From assembly GCF_018294505.1 (NCBI RefSeq), contig NC_057814.1:291640604-291704603 (forward strand): a DNA stretch of 64,000 bases. The letters are read 5' to 3'. Below the pieces are notes generated by a model. It was not told the origin of the DNA. It searched no databases and saw nothing but the letters and a program-made list of their open reading frames with translations. The first letter of the stretch is position 1. The number at the start of each line of letters is the position of its first letter. Positions 1 to 10,393 of this stretch are shown here, one piece after another. Origin of the DNA: Triticum aestivum. Taxonomy: Eukaryota > Streptophyta > Magnoliopsida > Poales > Poaceae. The position numbers and the translations under genes were made by a program.

Positions 1-1480
1 GAAGTCGATGAGCTCGGTGCGGTAGTTCTCGTGCTGTCCGAAGGTGACAGGGAGCCGGACCTGCCCTATTGTGGGTGGTGGAGCCGTCAGTCACTCCTGA
101 GAAGGGCTTGGTGGGCTGAAGCTGATCGTATGGCACTTGGAGGCTGTCGAACGTCTCGACGGACAGGACGTTAAGCCCTGCGCCGCCGTCGATGAGGGTC
201 TTGGTGACTTGTACGTTGCTGATGACGGGTGAGCAGAGCATCAAGAGGGCGCCAGCAGTGGCCGCGCACTTGAGCTGGTCCGCCGAGCTGAAAGTGATGG
301 CGCACATGGACCACCTGAGCAGGCGTGTGGCCTCAAGCCTGGGAAGGGCTGCTTTCACCTCGCGAGCAAACTGCTTGAAGATACGCTGAGATGCTAGGGC
401 CTGAGCTCCGCCCAAGATGCAGGCGATAGCACGCGGTTCCTGGAAGCCGCCAGCCCCCTCCTCCCGATGGTGGTCGTTGTTCCTTCTTGGTGGCGGCGGC
501 AGTGGAGGAAGACCGGCATTGCCCCGAGGGCGGTCCTCATGAGGCTGATCCTTCCAGGCGTCCTCACGAGGCTAGTCCTACTAGCGGTCCTCGCGAGGCC
601 GGTCGCGCCACTTCTGGCGTGGGCCGCGATCGCCCCAGCGTCCTCCGCCTCGTCCTGCTCCTCGGCCGTAGCCCCGGTCGTTGCGCTCGGGGCGTCGACC
701 GAAGCGTCCATCTCGAATGGCCCTGAGCTCTTGACAGTCGTTGGTGTTGTGGCTGTGTACATTGTGGAAGGCACAGAATGGATGGCTGCTCTTGGACGAC
801 TCGGGATGGTCCCGGCTGCACTTCGTGTCTGGCTCTGCCGCGAGCATGGCTACTCCCTTGCGCTTCACATCCTTGGCCTTGGCTTTCTTCTCCTCCGGGT
901 CGGTAGCTGAGAGCTCAAGGAGGGAAAGGCGCCCCTCCTCAGGTCTTGCGCACTTGGTCGCCAGGTTGAACAGCTCCAAAGCCGTGCATAGCTCCTCGTG
1001 GATGGCGAGCTCCTCCTTCATCTTGAAATCGCGAACGCCATCAGAAAACGCCGAAATGATGGCCTCGTCCGTCACCTTGGGGATCTTGAGGCGAACGCTA
1101 TTGAAGCGCTGGATGTACTTCTGCAGGGTCTCTCCTGGCTGCTGCTTGATGCGGCGTAGGTCACCTGTGGCTGGAGGGCGGTCGCGAGTGCCCTGGAAGT
1201 TGGCGACGAAGCGGTCGCACATCTCGCCCCAGGAGGAGATCGAGCCCGGGGGCAGGTTCAGGAGCCACGAGCGAGCACCATCCTTGAGAGCCATGGGGAA
1301 CCAGTTCGCCATGACTTTTTCGTCGCCGTTGGCCGCCTGGATGCTCAGCTCGTAGAGCTGCAAGAACTCCGCGGGGTCGGGGGCGCCGTCGTAGCGAGGA
1401 GGCAGGTCTGGCTTGAACTTGCCTGGCCAGGCGACGCTATGCAGCTCAGGAGTGAAGGCGCGGCAGCCTGCCGTGGCCAC
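1..1480 (-). pseudogene. gag-PR: gag and aspartic protease (broken)
   Basis: The reading frame starting at 1480 gives a retrotransposon gag (capsid) domain: GKFKPDLPPRYDG near the start, then PPGSISSWGEMCDRF and GETLQKYIQRFN, as usual for plant Ty3/gypsy gag. A CX2H...HNTNDC zinc-knuckle-like motif and an Arg/Gly-rich tail follow. Three in-frame TAG codons (572-574, 578-580, 581-583) end the frame, but it continues unchanged through FQEPRAIACILGG to the protease core IDGGAGLNVLS (about 130-190), which holds the catalytic Asp. A one-base frameshift near 70-80 precedes TFGQHENYR, the protease C-terminal side. Gag would package the element RNA and the protease would process the polyprotein, but this copy cannot make an intact product. 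Confidence 0.85.
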
Positions 1481-2186
1481 CAGGGCCCTTTGCTGGTGCG
1501 GAGCCTACCCTTGATGCCCGCGCACTGCCACGGTGGGCGGCACGCGGTCTTGCCGCGGTGGCGCTGGGAGCGCGGGAGCATTCTCTTGCGGCCGGGGAAC
1601 TTCTTGGCAGCTTCCTTCTTCTCGCGCGGGCGCCCGACGCGGTGGGTCACGCCGGGGGGCCGCGCGCCTTGGCGCCAGAGCGCCGTCTTGGTGCAGAGCT
1701 GGTGGAGGCGCTCCATGAGCCACGTCGCCCGCAGCTAGAGGAGGGCGAGGCAGCGAGAGGGATGGAGCGGGGGAGCCCCCTGCGGCGCTGACGAGCTCGG
1801 CGATGCGGTCGAGCTAGTCCTCGTAGAGGTCGTCGACTAGGCGGTAGCGCAGGAGCTCGCGTGCCATGAGCAGTGCAGCCTGTGCGTCTGTAGGTGCGCG
1901 ACGTGCGTGGGGCGATGAGCCGGCCAGAGTCAGCGACGGGGTGGCGGTGCGGCCATCCCGCCGCACCGAGGGGTGCAGCGAGGACACTTGCTGGTCGTTT
2001 CCCGCCGGGCCGGTGGCGGCGTTGGCGGCGGGCGATGGGGAACGACGGAGAGGCCCACCGACATGAGCTGTCTGAGCGACGCGGGCGGCGAGGGCGGCCC
2101 AGCGCTTAGCGCGGGCTCGACGAGCGTCCGCCATGGATGCGACGAAGCGATGGGACGCGGACCGGCGGAAGGAAAGCTTCAGCGCA
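1481..2186 (-). other. gag leader region (decayed)
   Basis: Between the PBS and the gag domain the minus strand shows an Ala/Arg/Pro-rich leader peptide ending MARELLRYRL, then a TAG at 1814-1816, then a continuation reading LDRIAEL. The same arrangement, ARELLRCRL followed by LERVAELLDAA, occurs in the leader of the related element at 44348-44887, so this is a conserved N-terminal gag extension rather than chance ORF. A basic stretch with MERLHQLC and GRPREKKEAAKK in another frame shows at least one frameshift. No intact start-to-stop frame remains. Confidence 0.5.
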
Positions 2187-2204
2187 CCCATACCTGGCGT
2201 GCCA
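2187..2204 (-). other. primer-binding site
   Basis: On the minus strand the 5' LTR is followed by two bases and then TGGCACGCCAGGTATGGG. This matches 16 of 18 positions of the PBS of the related element at 44276 (TGGCGCGCCAGGTAGGGG). Which tRNA primes it I cannot assign with confidence. Confidence 0.7.
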
Positions 2205-2206
2205 AA

Positions 2207-3102
2207 TGTCAGATTTCGGGTTCCGGCAAACCCTTGAGGTTCGAACACTGGGGTGCGCACGAAGATCTCTCTCTCCCTAGCTCGCTCCCGCAACGATCGC
2301 AAGGCTTAGCTCGTCGAGCTCGCAAAACAAAGGGACACAAGATTTATACTGGTTCGGGCCACCGATGTGGTGTAATACCCTACTCCAGTGTGGTGTGGTG
2401 GATTGCCTCTTGGGCTATGGATGAACAGTTACAAGGGAAGAACAGCCTCCTAAGGGGAGGTGCTCTTGTGCTTGGTGAGTCTGTGTGGTTGGGGATGATT
2501 TGAATGGTACGTCGATCTGTTCCCTCCCTTCCTACTGTGGTGGCTAGTCCTATTTATTGAGGCCCTGCTCCTCTTCCCAAATATTGAGTGGGAAGGGCTG
2601 CCACAATGGCCAAATTCGAAGGGAGACAACTAGTACAAGTTATCCTGACTAAAGGTGGTCTTCGCCTGCCAAAGGCTCTGGTGGTGACGCCGTCTTGGGC
2701 TCCAGGGTGACCTCCGTCCTGCCGTCCTGCCGGTCCTGGTCTCGTTGCACCGATATGGCAACCTTTGCCTGATGCCTCGGGCCTCCTCGCCTGCGCTTGC
2801 CTCTTTAGCACCAAAGAGGAAAGAAGGACATTGCGCGCGCTGGCGCCTGCCTGGCCACGGTCGTCATGGCTTGCGTCGCAGCTCGCGAGGTGCCCCTTGC
2901 CTTGATCTCTCCGCCCCTCGCGAGCCAGCCTGGTGAGGCCACCCCCGAGGAGGCCTTGCGCCGTCCGCCTCGCGAGGGTTGGCCCCTCGCGATGGTCTTG
3001 AGTGTTGGCTGGTGAAGACGGGCCGTACAGGGCCGCTGGTGGAGCCACGCCGTGGGCTGCAGGCAGGCAAGTCTGGGGACCCCCGTTCCCAGGACGCCGA
3101 CA
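2207..3102 (-). repeat. 5' LTR of the Tat-lineage element
   Basis: An 896-bp LTR, TG...CA on the minus strand. Its sequence runs parallel to the LTRs at 43387-44273 and 49758-50641: the opening GGCGTCCTGGGAACGGGGG block, the CTCGCGAGG-rich middle, the AATATTTGGGAAGAGG block before the promoter, and the closing TTCGAACCT...CCGGAACCC block. The likely TATA motif is the minus-strand AATAAATAGG near 2550. Only one LTR is in the window. Confidence 0.85.
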
Positions 3103-3104
3103 AC

Positions 3105-3109
3105 ATCCA
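3105..3109. repeat. target-site duplication, left (ATCCA)
   Basis: ATCCA directly precedes the 5' LTR at 3110 and is repeated at 13507-13511 directly after the 3' LTR, proving the element between them is one insertion. Confidence 0.95.
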
Positions 3110-3324
3110 TGATACGTCCATTTTGAATCATGTTTTCCTACTGTTATTTATGATATTTTTATGCATAATAATGTGTTTTGGAGTAATTCTAATGCCTTTT
3201 CTCTCATAATATGCAAGGTACACACAAAGAGGGAGAATTCCGGCAGCTGAAAATCTCGACCTGGAAAAGCTACGTCAGGCTACCTATTCTGCACAACTCC
3301 AAACAAGCTAAAAGTCCACAGAGA

Positions 3325-3493
3325 TTTTTATGAAATATTTGAGGAATATTGGAGCAAATAAGTACTAGAGGGGGCCACCCTAGTGAGTGCAAGACACCAG
3401 GGCGCGCCAGGCGCGCCCTGGTGGGTTGTGCTCACTAGGGTGGCCCCCTCTAGTACTTATTTGCTCCAATATTCCTCAAATATTTCATAAAAA
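3325..3493. repeat. 169-bp palindrome inside the 5' LTR
   Basis: Two perfectly complementary 63-bp arms, 3325-3387 and 3431-3493, flank a 43-bp centre that is itself largely self-complementary (CCAGGGCGCGCC / GGCGCGCCCTGG). The 3' LTR has the left arm and the GC-rich centre but not the right arm, so the extra arm is an inverted copy present only in the 5' LTR. Confidence 0.95.
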
Positions 3494-3553
3494 CCCAGGC
3501 GCGCCCTGGTGGGTTGTGCTCACCCAGGCTCACCTCCGGTGCCCACCTTCTGG

Positions 3554-3560
3554 TATATAG
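3554..3560 (+). promoter_or_regulatory. TATA box of the 5' LTR
   Basis: TATATAG about 60 bp downstream of the GC-rich palindrome, in the position expected for the LTR promoter. The 3' LTR has the same box at 12354-12360 in the same context. Confidence 0.6.
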
Positions 3561-4715
3561 GTCATTTTGACCTAGAAAAAAATAAGGAGAGGACTTTCGG
3601 GACGGAGCGCCGCCATCTCGAGGCGGAACTTGGGCAGGAGCACTTTTGCCCTCCGGTGGAGCGATTCCGCCGGGGGAACATCCCTCCCGGAGGGGGAAAT
3701 CATCGTCATCATCATCACCAACAAATCTCCCATCCTTGGGAGGGCAATCTCCATCAACATCTTCAACAGGACCATCTCATCTCAAACCCTAGTTCATCTC
3801 TTGTGTTCAATCTTGTTACCGGAACTATAGATTGGTGCTTGTGGGTGACTAGTAGTGTTGATTACATCTTGCAGTTGATTACTATATGGTTTATTTGGTG
3901 GAATATTATATGTTCAGATCCATTATGCTATTTCATACCCCTCTGATCTTGAGCATGATTATCATTTGTGGGTAGTTACTTTTGTTCTTGAGGTCACGGG
4001 AGAAATCATGTTGCAAGTAATCAGGTGAACTTGATGTGTGTCGATATTTTGATAGTATGTATGTTGTGATTCCCTTAGTGGTGTCATGTGAACATCGACT
4101 ACATGACACTTCACCATATTTGGGCCTAAGGGAATGCATTGTGGAGTAGTTATTAGATGATGGGTTGCGAGAGTGATAGAAGCTTAAACCCTAGTTTATG
4201 CGCTATTCCGTAAGGAACCGATTGGATCCAAAAGTTTAATGCTATGGTTAGAATTTATTCTTAATACTTTTCTTGTAGTTGCAGATGCTTGCGAGAGGTT
4301 AATCATAAGTAGGAGGTTTATTCAAGTAAGAACAACACCTAAGCACCGGTCCCCCTCATATCAAATTATCAAAGTAGCAAACACAAGTCGAACCAACATG
4401 ATATAAGTGACTAGATGAAATTCCCGTGTACCCTCAAGAATGCTTTGCTTACTATAAGAGACCATTTTGGCATGTCTTTTGCCTCAAAAGGATTGGGATA
4501 CCTTGCTGCACTTTTGTTACTACTATCGTTACTTGCTCGTTACAAATTATCTTGCTGTCAAACTACTCTGTTACTTACAATTTCAGCACTTGCAGACATT
4601 ACCTTGCTGAAAACCACTTGTCATTTCCTTCTGGTCCTCGTTGGGTTCGAACTCTTACTTATCTAAAAGAGCTACAATTGATCCCATATACTTGTGGGTC
4701 ATCAAGGCTATTTTC

Positions 4716-4733
4716 TGGCGCCGTTGCCAGGGA
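4716..4733 (+). other. primer-binding site (tRNA-Asp type)
   Basis: TGGCGCCGTTGCCAGGGA, eleven bases after the 5' LTR. It matches, with one mismatch, the complement of the plant tRNA-Asp 3' end used by Athila-lineage elements. Confidence 0.8.
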
Positions 4734-4810
4734 GTGAAGCGCCTTTGGTAAGTGGAATTTGGTAAGGAAACATTTATATAGTGTGCTGAAATTTATTGTC
4801 ACTTGTTACT

Positions 4811-5320
4811 ATGGAAAACAATCCTTTGAGGGGTTTGTTCGAGGTATCTTCACCTCGTTGGGAACCACAATTAGCTACCCCTCAACCTACTGCACCTACT
4901 GAAAATATTGAATATGAAATTCCTTCGGGTATGATAGAACAACTGCTAGCTAATCCTTATGCAGGAGATGGAACCGAACATCCTGATATGCACTTGATAT
5001 ATGTGGAACAAATTTGTGGATTGTTTAAGCTTGTAGGTTTACCCAGAGATGGAGTTAAGAAGAAGGTTTTCCCTTTATCGTTGAAGGGAAAAGCATTGGC
5101 ATGGTATAGGCTATGCGATGATATTGGATCTTGGAATTGGAATCAATTGAAATTGGAGTTCCGCCAAAAAAATTATCCTATGCATCTAGTTCATCGTGAT
5201 CAGAATTACATATATAATTTTTGGCCTCATGAAGGAGAAAGTATCGCTCTATCTTGGGGGTGGCTGAAGTCAATGTTATTCATGCCCAATCATGAGCTCT
5301 CAAGAGAAATAATTATCTAG
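4811..5320 (+). pseudogene. gag: gag, N-terminal part
   Basis: The frame opens at ATG 4811 (MENNPLRG), the first ATG after the PBS, and has the Athila-type gag core: KKKVFPLSLKGKALAWY, then GSWNWNQLKLEF. It stops at TAG 5318-5320, but the same frame continues directly (NFYARLSHNDRF), so the TAG is a point nonsense mutation, plausibly of a CAG Gln codon. Gag forms the virus-like particle. The product made here would be a truncated 169-residue protein. Confidence 0.85.
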
Positions 5321-7144
5321 AATTTTTATGCTCGGCTTTCTCATAATGATCGATTCATGCTTGATACTTCTTGTGCTGATTCTTTTATAAAGAAGACTAT
5401 TGAATTCCGGTGGGATCTTTTGGAAAGAATTAAATGCAACTCTGAAGATTGGGAACTTGACGAAGATAAAGAGTCAGTTATTAAGCTTAAGTATGATTGT
5501 GTTAAATCTTTTATGAATACCGATGCTTTTCAAAAGTTTAGCACTAAATATGGACTTGAATCTGAGATAGTAGCCTCCTTTTGTGAATCATTTGCTACTC
5601 GTGTTGATCTCCCTAAAGAGAAGTGGTTTAAATATCACCCACCTATTAAAGAAGAAATTAAAGAACTGGTACTAGCTAAAGAGGAAACTATACTTTATAA
5701 TGTTGATCCAGTTGTTCCTACTGGTTATATTGAGAAACCACCTTTCCCTGTTAGGATAAAGGAACATGCTAAAGTTTCAACTGTGGTCAACAAAAGTTAT
5801 ATTGGAACACCTAAACCTGAGGAACAAATTAAAGTAGAACCTAGTGTTGCTATGGTTAAGGATCTCCTGGAAGAAAATGTAGATGGGCATGTTATTTACT
5901 TCTGTGAGGAAGCTGCTAGAATTGCCAAACCCGATAAAAAAGATAAACATAGACCTGTTGTTGGCATGCCTGTTGTCTCAGTTAAAATAGGAGATCACTG
6001 TTATCATGGTTTATGTGACATAGGTGCTAGTGTAAGTGCTATTCCCTATTCCTTACATCAAGAAATTATGAATGACATAGCACCCGCAAAGATAGAAGAC
6101 ATAGATGTTACTATTAAACTTGCGAATAGAGATACCATATCACCAATTGGGATTGTTAGAGATGTTGAAGTCTTATGTGGGAAAATAAAATACCCAACTG
6201 ATTTTCTTGTTCTTGGTTCCCCACAAGATAACTTTTGTCTCATTACCTTTGGTAGACCTTTCTTGAACACCATTAATGCTAAAATAGATTGTGAGAAACA
6301 AACTGTCGGTGTTAGTTTTGGTGATGAGTCTCATGAGTTTAATATTTCCAAGTTTAGTAGAAAGCTTCATGAAAAAGAATTGCCTAGTAAGGATGAAATA
6401 ATTGGCCTTGCTTCTATTGTTGTGCCACCTACTGATCCACTAGAACAATATTTGCTAGACCATGAAAATGATTTACACATGGATGAAAGAAATGAAATAG
6501 ATAATATTTTCTTTGAACAACGTCCTCTGCTCAAACACAATTTGCCTATTGAAACTCTAGGAGGTCCTCCTCCACCTAAGGGTGATCCTGTGTTTGAATT
6601 AAAACAATTACCAGACACTTTGAAATATGCTTATCTTGATGAAAAGAAGATATATCCTCTTATTATTAGTGCTAACCTTTCAGAACATGAAGAAGGAAGA
6701 TTATTGAAAGTTCTAAGGAAGCACCGAGCTGCTATTGGATATACTCTTGATGATTTAAAGGGCATTACTCCCACTCTATGTCAGCACAAGATTAATATGG
6801 AACATGATGCTAAACCCGTTGTTGATCACCAACGTAGGTTAAATCTAAAAATGAAGGAAGTGGTAAGAACGGAAATCTTAAAACTCCTGGAAGCAGGTAT
6901 AATCTATCCTATAGCTGATAGTAGATGGGTAAGTCATGTTCATTGTGTCCCTAAGAAAGGAGGTATTACTGTTGCTCCTAACGATAAGAATGAACTTATT
7001 CCACAAAGAATTGTTACAGGCTATAGAATGGTAATTGATTTTATAAAATTAAATAAAGCAACTAGAAAAGATCATTACCCTCTGCCTTTTATCGATCAAA
7101 TGCTAGAAAGATTATCTAAGCACACACATTTTTTGCTTCCTTGA
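5321..7144 (+). pseudogene. gag-pol: gag C-terminus, protease and N-terminal RT
   Basis: In the same frame as the upstream gag, this 600-residue segment ends gag and gives the aspartic protease around CDIGASVSAIP (about 6015-6050; Asp in DIGAS is catalytic) with the closing FGRPFLNT motif. After a linker comes the start of reverse transcriptase: EAGIIYPIADSRWVSHVHC, VPKKGGITV, RIVTGYRMVIDF and LNKATRKDHYPLPFIDQML. The frame then breaks in a T run at 7130-7136, where a one-base shift is needed to continue into FLDGYSGF. No start codon is expected here because the unit was a gag-pol fusion. Confidence 0.88.
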
Positions 7145-8480
7145 TGGATATTCTGGTTTTTCACAAATACCTGTTTCTCAACCTGATCAAGAAAAAACCA
7201 CTTTCACTTGTCCCTTTGGAACTTATGCATATAGACGTATGCCTTTTGGTTATGCAATGCGCCTGCTACCTTTCAAAGATGTATGACTGCTATATTCTCT
7301 GACTTTTGTGAAAAGATTGTTGAGGTTTTCATGGATGACTTAGCTGTATATGGGAAGTCTTTTGATGATTGTTTAACAAATCTTGATCGAGTTTTGCAGA
7401 GATGCGAGCAAACAAATCTTGTCTTGAATTGGGAGAAGTGCCACTTTATGGTTAATGAAGGTATTGTTTTGGGCCATAAAATTTCTGAAAGAGGTATTGA
7501 AGTGGATAAAGCTAAGGTTGATACAATTGACAAAATGCCATGTCCTAAAGATATCAACGGTATTCGTAGTTTCCTAGGTCATGCTGGTTTCTGTAGGAGA
7601 TTTATCAAAGACTTTTCTACAATTTCTATGCCTCTTATGAATCTTGTGCAAAAGGATGTTCCTTTTGTTTTTTATGATGATTGTTTAGAAGCCTTCAAAA
7701 CACTCAAGAAAGCCTTAATTTCTGCACCTATTGTTCAACCACCTGATTGGAACTTGCCTTTTGAAATTATGTGTGTTGCTAGTGATTATGTTGTTGGTGC
7801 TGTTCTAGGACAAAGAGTTGATAAGAAACTGAATGTTATTCATTATGCTAGTAAAACTCTAGACAGTGCTCAACGAAATTATGCTACTACTGAAAAAGAA
7901 TTCCTAGCAGTGGTGTTTGCTTGTGATAAATTTAGATCTTACATTGTTGATTCAAAAGTAATTGTTCACACCGATCATGCTACTATTAAATATCTTATGG
8001 AAAAGAAAGATGCTAAACCTAGACTTATTCAATGGGTTCTCCTGCTACAAGAATTTGATTTACATATCACTGTTAGAAAAGGAGCTGAGAACCCCGTAGC
8101 TGATAACTTGTCTAGGCTTGAAAATGTGCTTGATGACCCACTACCTATTGATGATAGTTTTCCTGATGAGCAGTTAGCTGCAATACATGTTGCTCATGAC
8201 ACTCCTTGGTATGCTGACTATGCTAATTACATTGTTGCTAAACATTTACCACCTAGCTTTACATACCAACAAAAGAAAAAAATCTTCTATGATTTAAGAC
8301 ATTACTTTTGGGATGACCCACATCTTTATAAAGAAGGAGTAGATGGTATTATTAGACGTTGTGTACCTGAGCATGAACAGGGACAAATCCTACAGAAATG
8401 TCACTCCGAAGCTTATGGAGGGCATCATGCTGGAGATAGAACTGCTCACAAGGTATTGCAATCTGGATTTTATTGGCCTA
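7145..8480 (+). pseudogene. pol: reverse transcriptase (catalytic part) and RNase H
   Basis: After the 7136 shift the reading continues LDGYSGFSQIPV and RRMPFG; a second one-base deletion near 7250 restores the original frame. The catalytic [10 protein letters not shown] (xMDD box, about 7324-7350) and the thumb region follow, then the RNase H domain: [25 protein letters not shown] and [10 protein letters not shown], ending at VADNLSRLE. The segment ends with the integrase zinc-finger entry [19 protein letters not shown], after which another shift near 8480 occurs. These enzymes copy the element RNA and degrade the template strand. Confidence 0.9.
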
Positions 8481-9537
8481 TACTCTCTTCAAGGATGCCC
8501 GTAAGTTCGTCTTATCTTGTGATGAATGTCAAAGAATAGGTAATATCGGTAAGCGTCAAGAAATGCCTATGAATTATTCACTTGCTGTTGAACCATTTGA
8601 TGTTTGGGGATTTGATTACATGGGACCTTTTCCTTCCTCTAATGGGTATACACATATTTTGGTTGCTGTTGATTATGTTACTAAATGGGTAGAAGCTAGT
8701 CCAACCAGTAGTGCTGATCACAACACCTCTATTAAAATGCTTAAGGAAGTTATTTTCCCAAGGTTTGGAGTCCCTAAATATTTAATGACTGATGGTGGTT
8801 CACACTTTATTCATGGTGCTTTTCGTAAAATGCCTGCCAAGTATGATGTTAACCATAGAATTGCATCACCTTATCATCCTCAGTCTAGTGGTCGAGTTGA
8901 ACTTAGCAATAGAGAAATAAAATTAATTTTGCAAAAGACTGTCAATAGGTCCCGGAAGAATTGGTCTAAGAAATTAGATGATGCACTTTGGGCCTATAGA
9001 ACATCGTATAAAAATCCTATGGGTATGTCTCCTTATAAAATGGTTTATGGAAAAGCTTGTTATATGCCTCTTGAGTTAGAACATAAAGCACATTGGGCAG
9101 TCAAAGAACTCAACTATGATTTCAAACTTTCCGATGAAAAGAGGTTATTTGATATTAGCTCATTAGATGAATGGAGAACCCAAGCTTATGAAAATGCCAA
9201 GTTATTTAAAGAAAAAGTTAAAAGATGGCATGATAAAAGAATCCAAAAGCGTGAGTTTAAAGTTGGAGAATTTGTTCATTTGTACAACTCTCGTTTTAGA
9301 TTCTTTGCATGAAAACTCCTCTCAAAATGAGAAGGACTCTATGTTATCGAGGAGGTTTATCGGTCTGGAGCTATCAAAATAAATAACGCCGAAGGTACTA
9401 ACCCGAAGGTTGTTAATGGGCAACGAATAAAACATTATATCTCAGGTACGCCCATTAATGTTGAAAGTAATATTGTCCAAACTTTGACACCGGAAGAACA
9501 CATAAAAGAGTCCTTCCGGAACACTCCAGAATCATGA
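8473..9537 (+). pseudogene. pol: integrase
   Basis: This frame holds the CDECQ half of the HHCC zinc finger and the integrase core with all three acidic residues visible: FDYMGPF (D), MTDGGSHF (D) and SGRVELSNREIK (E). The C-terminal part reads WAYRTSYKNPMGMSPYKMVYGK and then the typical KRWHDKRI. Two in-frame TGA codons (9310-9312 and 9328-9330) interrupt it before the natural TGA at 9535-9537; the sequence between keeps the expected YVIEEVYRSGAIKI. Integrase would insert the cDNA into the chromosome. It is inactive as it stands. Confidence 0.88.
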
Positions 9538-9650
9538 AATTAAGGAGGTACGTGATACGGTAAGCAAACAGACTCCGAAAAATCCGCAAAAATATTTTTT
9601 GTCAGTTTTGGAATATTTAGAAAATTAGGAAAATAAGAAACAACCAGGAA

Positions 9651-9727
9651 GCGTACCCTGGTGGGCACAAGACACCAGGGCGCGCCTAGCCAGGCGCGCC
9701 CAGGTGGGTTGTGCCCAGCTGGGGTAC
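9651..9727. repeat. GC-rich imperfect palindrome downstream of pol
   Basis: CACCAGGGCGCGCC faces GGCGCGCCCAGGTG, with outer arms GTACC...GGTACC. It closely resembles the palindrome upstream of the TATA box in this element's LTRs (12257-12327) and in the solo LTR at 34434-34500. A TATATA box lies 54 bp after its right end. Confidence 0.75.
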
Positions 9728-9780
9728 CTTCCGGACTCCCTTTTTCTTCTGTTTGCTTGTTTCCCAAGATAAAAAAATCT

Positions 9781-9787
9781 TTATATA
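9781..9787 (+). promoter_or_regulatory. possible internal TATA box
   Basis: TTTATATACC lies about 83 bp before the ATG of the extra ORF at 9870 and 54 bp after a GC-rich palindrome. This is the same arrangement as the LTR promoter, so it may drive a separate transcript. No direct evidence of use can be seen. Confidence 0.4.
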
Positions 9788-9869
9788 CCCCCCGAACCTA
9801 TTGACCACTGTATCGCAGAGAAATCTTATGTTTTCTTTCCTTGCTGTTTTCTGTCAGATCCCATCTACC

Positions 9870-10393
9870 ATGGCTGCTTCAAGCTCCTCGAAGGACAAGT
9901 TCTTCAAGAACGTCATCAACCCATACTTGCGGGAGGTGCTGCAGCACCCTCAAGTCATCCAGATGCATGAGGTGGTGCTGCACATCCGCGACGTCCAAGC
10001 TCCCAATGGGACGGGAACCGTGGAGGCCAAGCTTGAAGCTATGAAGCAGGAGGTCTTCCGGTGCAAAGGGATGGTGGAGCGTGGACTCAATGCCAATCAC
10101 CTCATGATCACGGACCTTTCCTGTGATCCAAGGTGGATGGCAAGTCCATGAAGGACATCGTCTTCACCCACAAGGAGCAAATCAACTTCCTCCAAAGCCA
10201 GATCTATGATCTTCAAAACCAAGTCTTTGAATATGAGGCGAGTTTTAAAGGTATGAGTTTGGCTGCCAGTTGCAGGACCCGTGAGACTCATTCTTCCTCT
10301 TACGGTGGTGGACCTCTACCATGGAAACCCGAGGACAAGATCGCATCTTCTTCATCACCACCACCTTCTTCTTCATCACCAAAAGAAAATTGA
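9870..10393 (+). pseudogene. extra ORF downstream of pol, function unknown
   Basis: ATG 9870 opens a basic/amphipathic protein, MAASSSSKDKFFKNVIN, with KLEAMKQEVFRCKGMVERGLN. A one-base shift near 10110-10130 is needed to continue into KDIVFTHKEQINFLQSQIYDLQNQVFEYEA, a coiled-coil-like stretch, and a Ser/Pro-rich end at TGA 10391-10393. The joined length is about 174 residues. The position corresponds to the env-like ORF of some Athila elements, but I see no signal peptide, transmembrane segment or cysteine pattern, so I do not call it env. An alternative upstream ATG (9828) in the same frame would add 14 residues. Confidence 0.6.

Larger units (their letters stand above)
1..3102 (-). mobile_element. 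Ty3/gypsy (Tat-lineage) retrotransposon, 5' part
   Basis: Read on the minus strand, this is a 5' LTR (2207-3102), a primer-binding site, a gag leader, gag and the start of the protease; pol and the 3' LTR lie beyond the left window edge. The LTR starts TGTCGGCGTCC and ends CTGACA, and it is of the same family as the LTRs of the complete element at 43387-50641. The five bases after the LTR (ACATC, 3103-3107) are probably its target duplication, but the other copy is outside the window. The Athila element at 3110 inserted two bases away, inside or next to that duplication. Tat lineage is inferred from the gag and protease style (DGGAGLN). Confidence 0.85.
3110..4704 (+). repeat. 5' LTR (1595 bp)
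   Basis: Starts TGATACGTCC and ends GGGTCATCA. It is 78 bp longer than the 3' LTR (1517 bp) because of an inverted duplication at 3325-3493; otherwise the two align along their length with scattered substitutions. A TATATAG box follows at 3554. Confidence 0.93.

Noticed and set aside
741..1355. Long plus-strand open frame opposite gag
   Set aside because: It is the complement of the gag frame on the minus strand; the gag reading has clear domain motifs and this one has none.
9870..10393. Envelope (env) gene
   Set aside because: The position fits, but there is no signal peptide, transmembrane helix, furin-like site or cysteine pattern; left as unknown.
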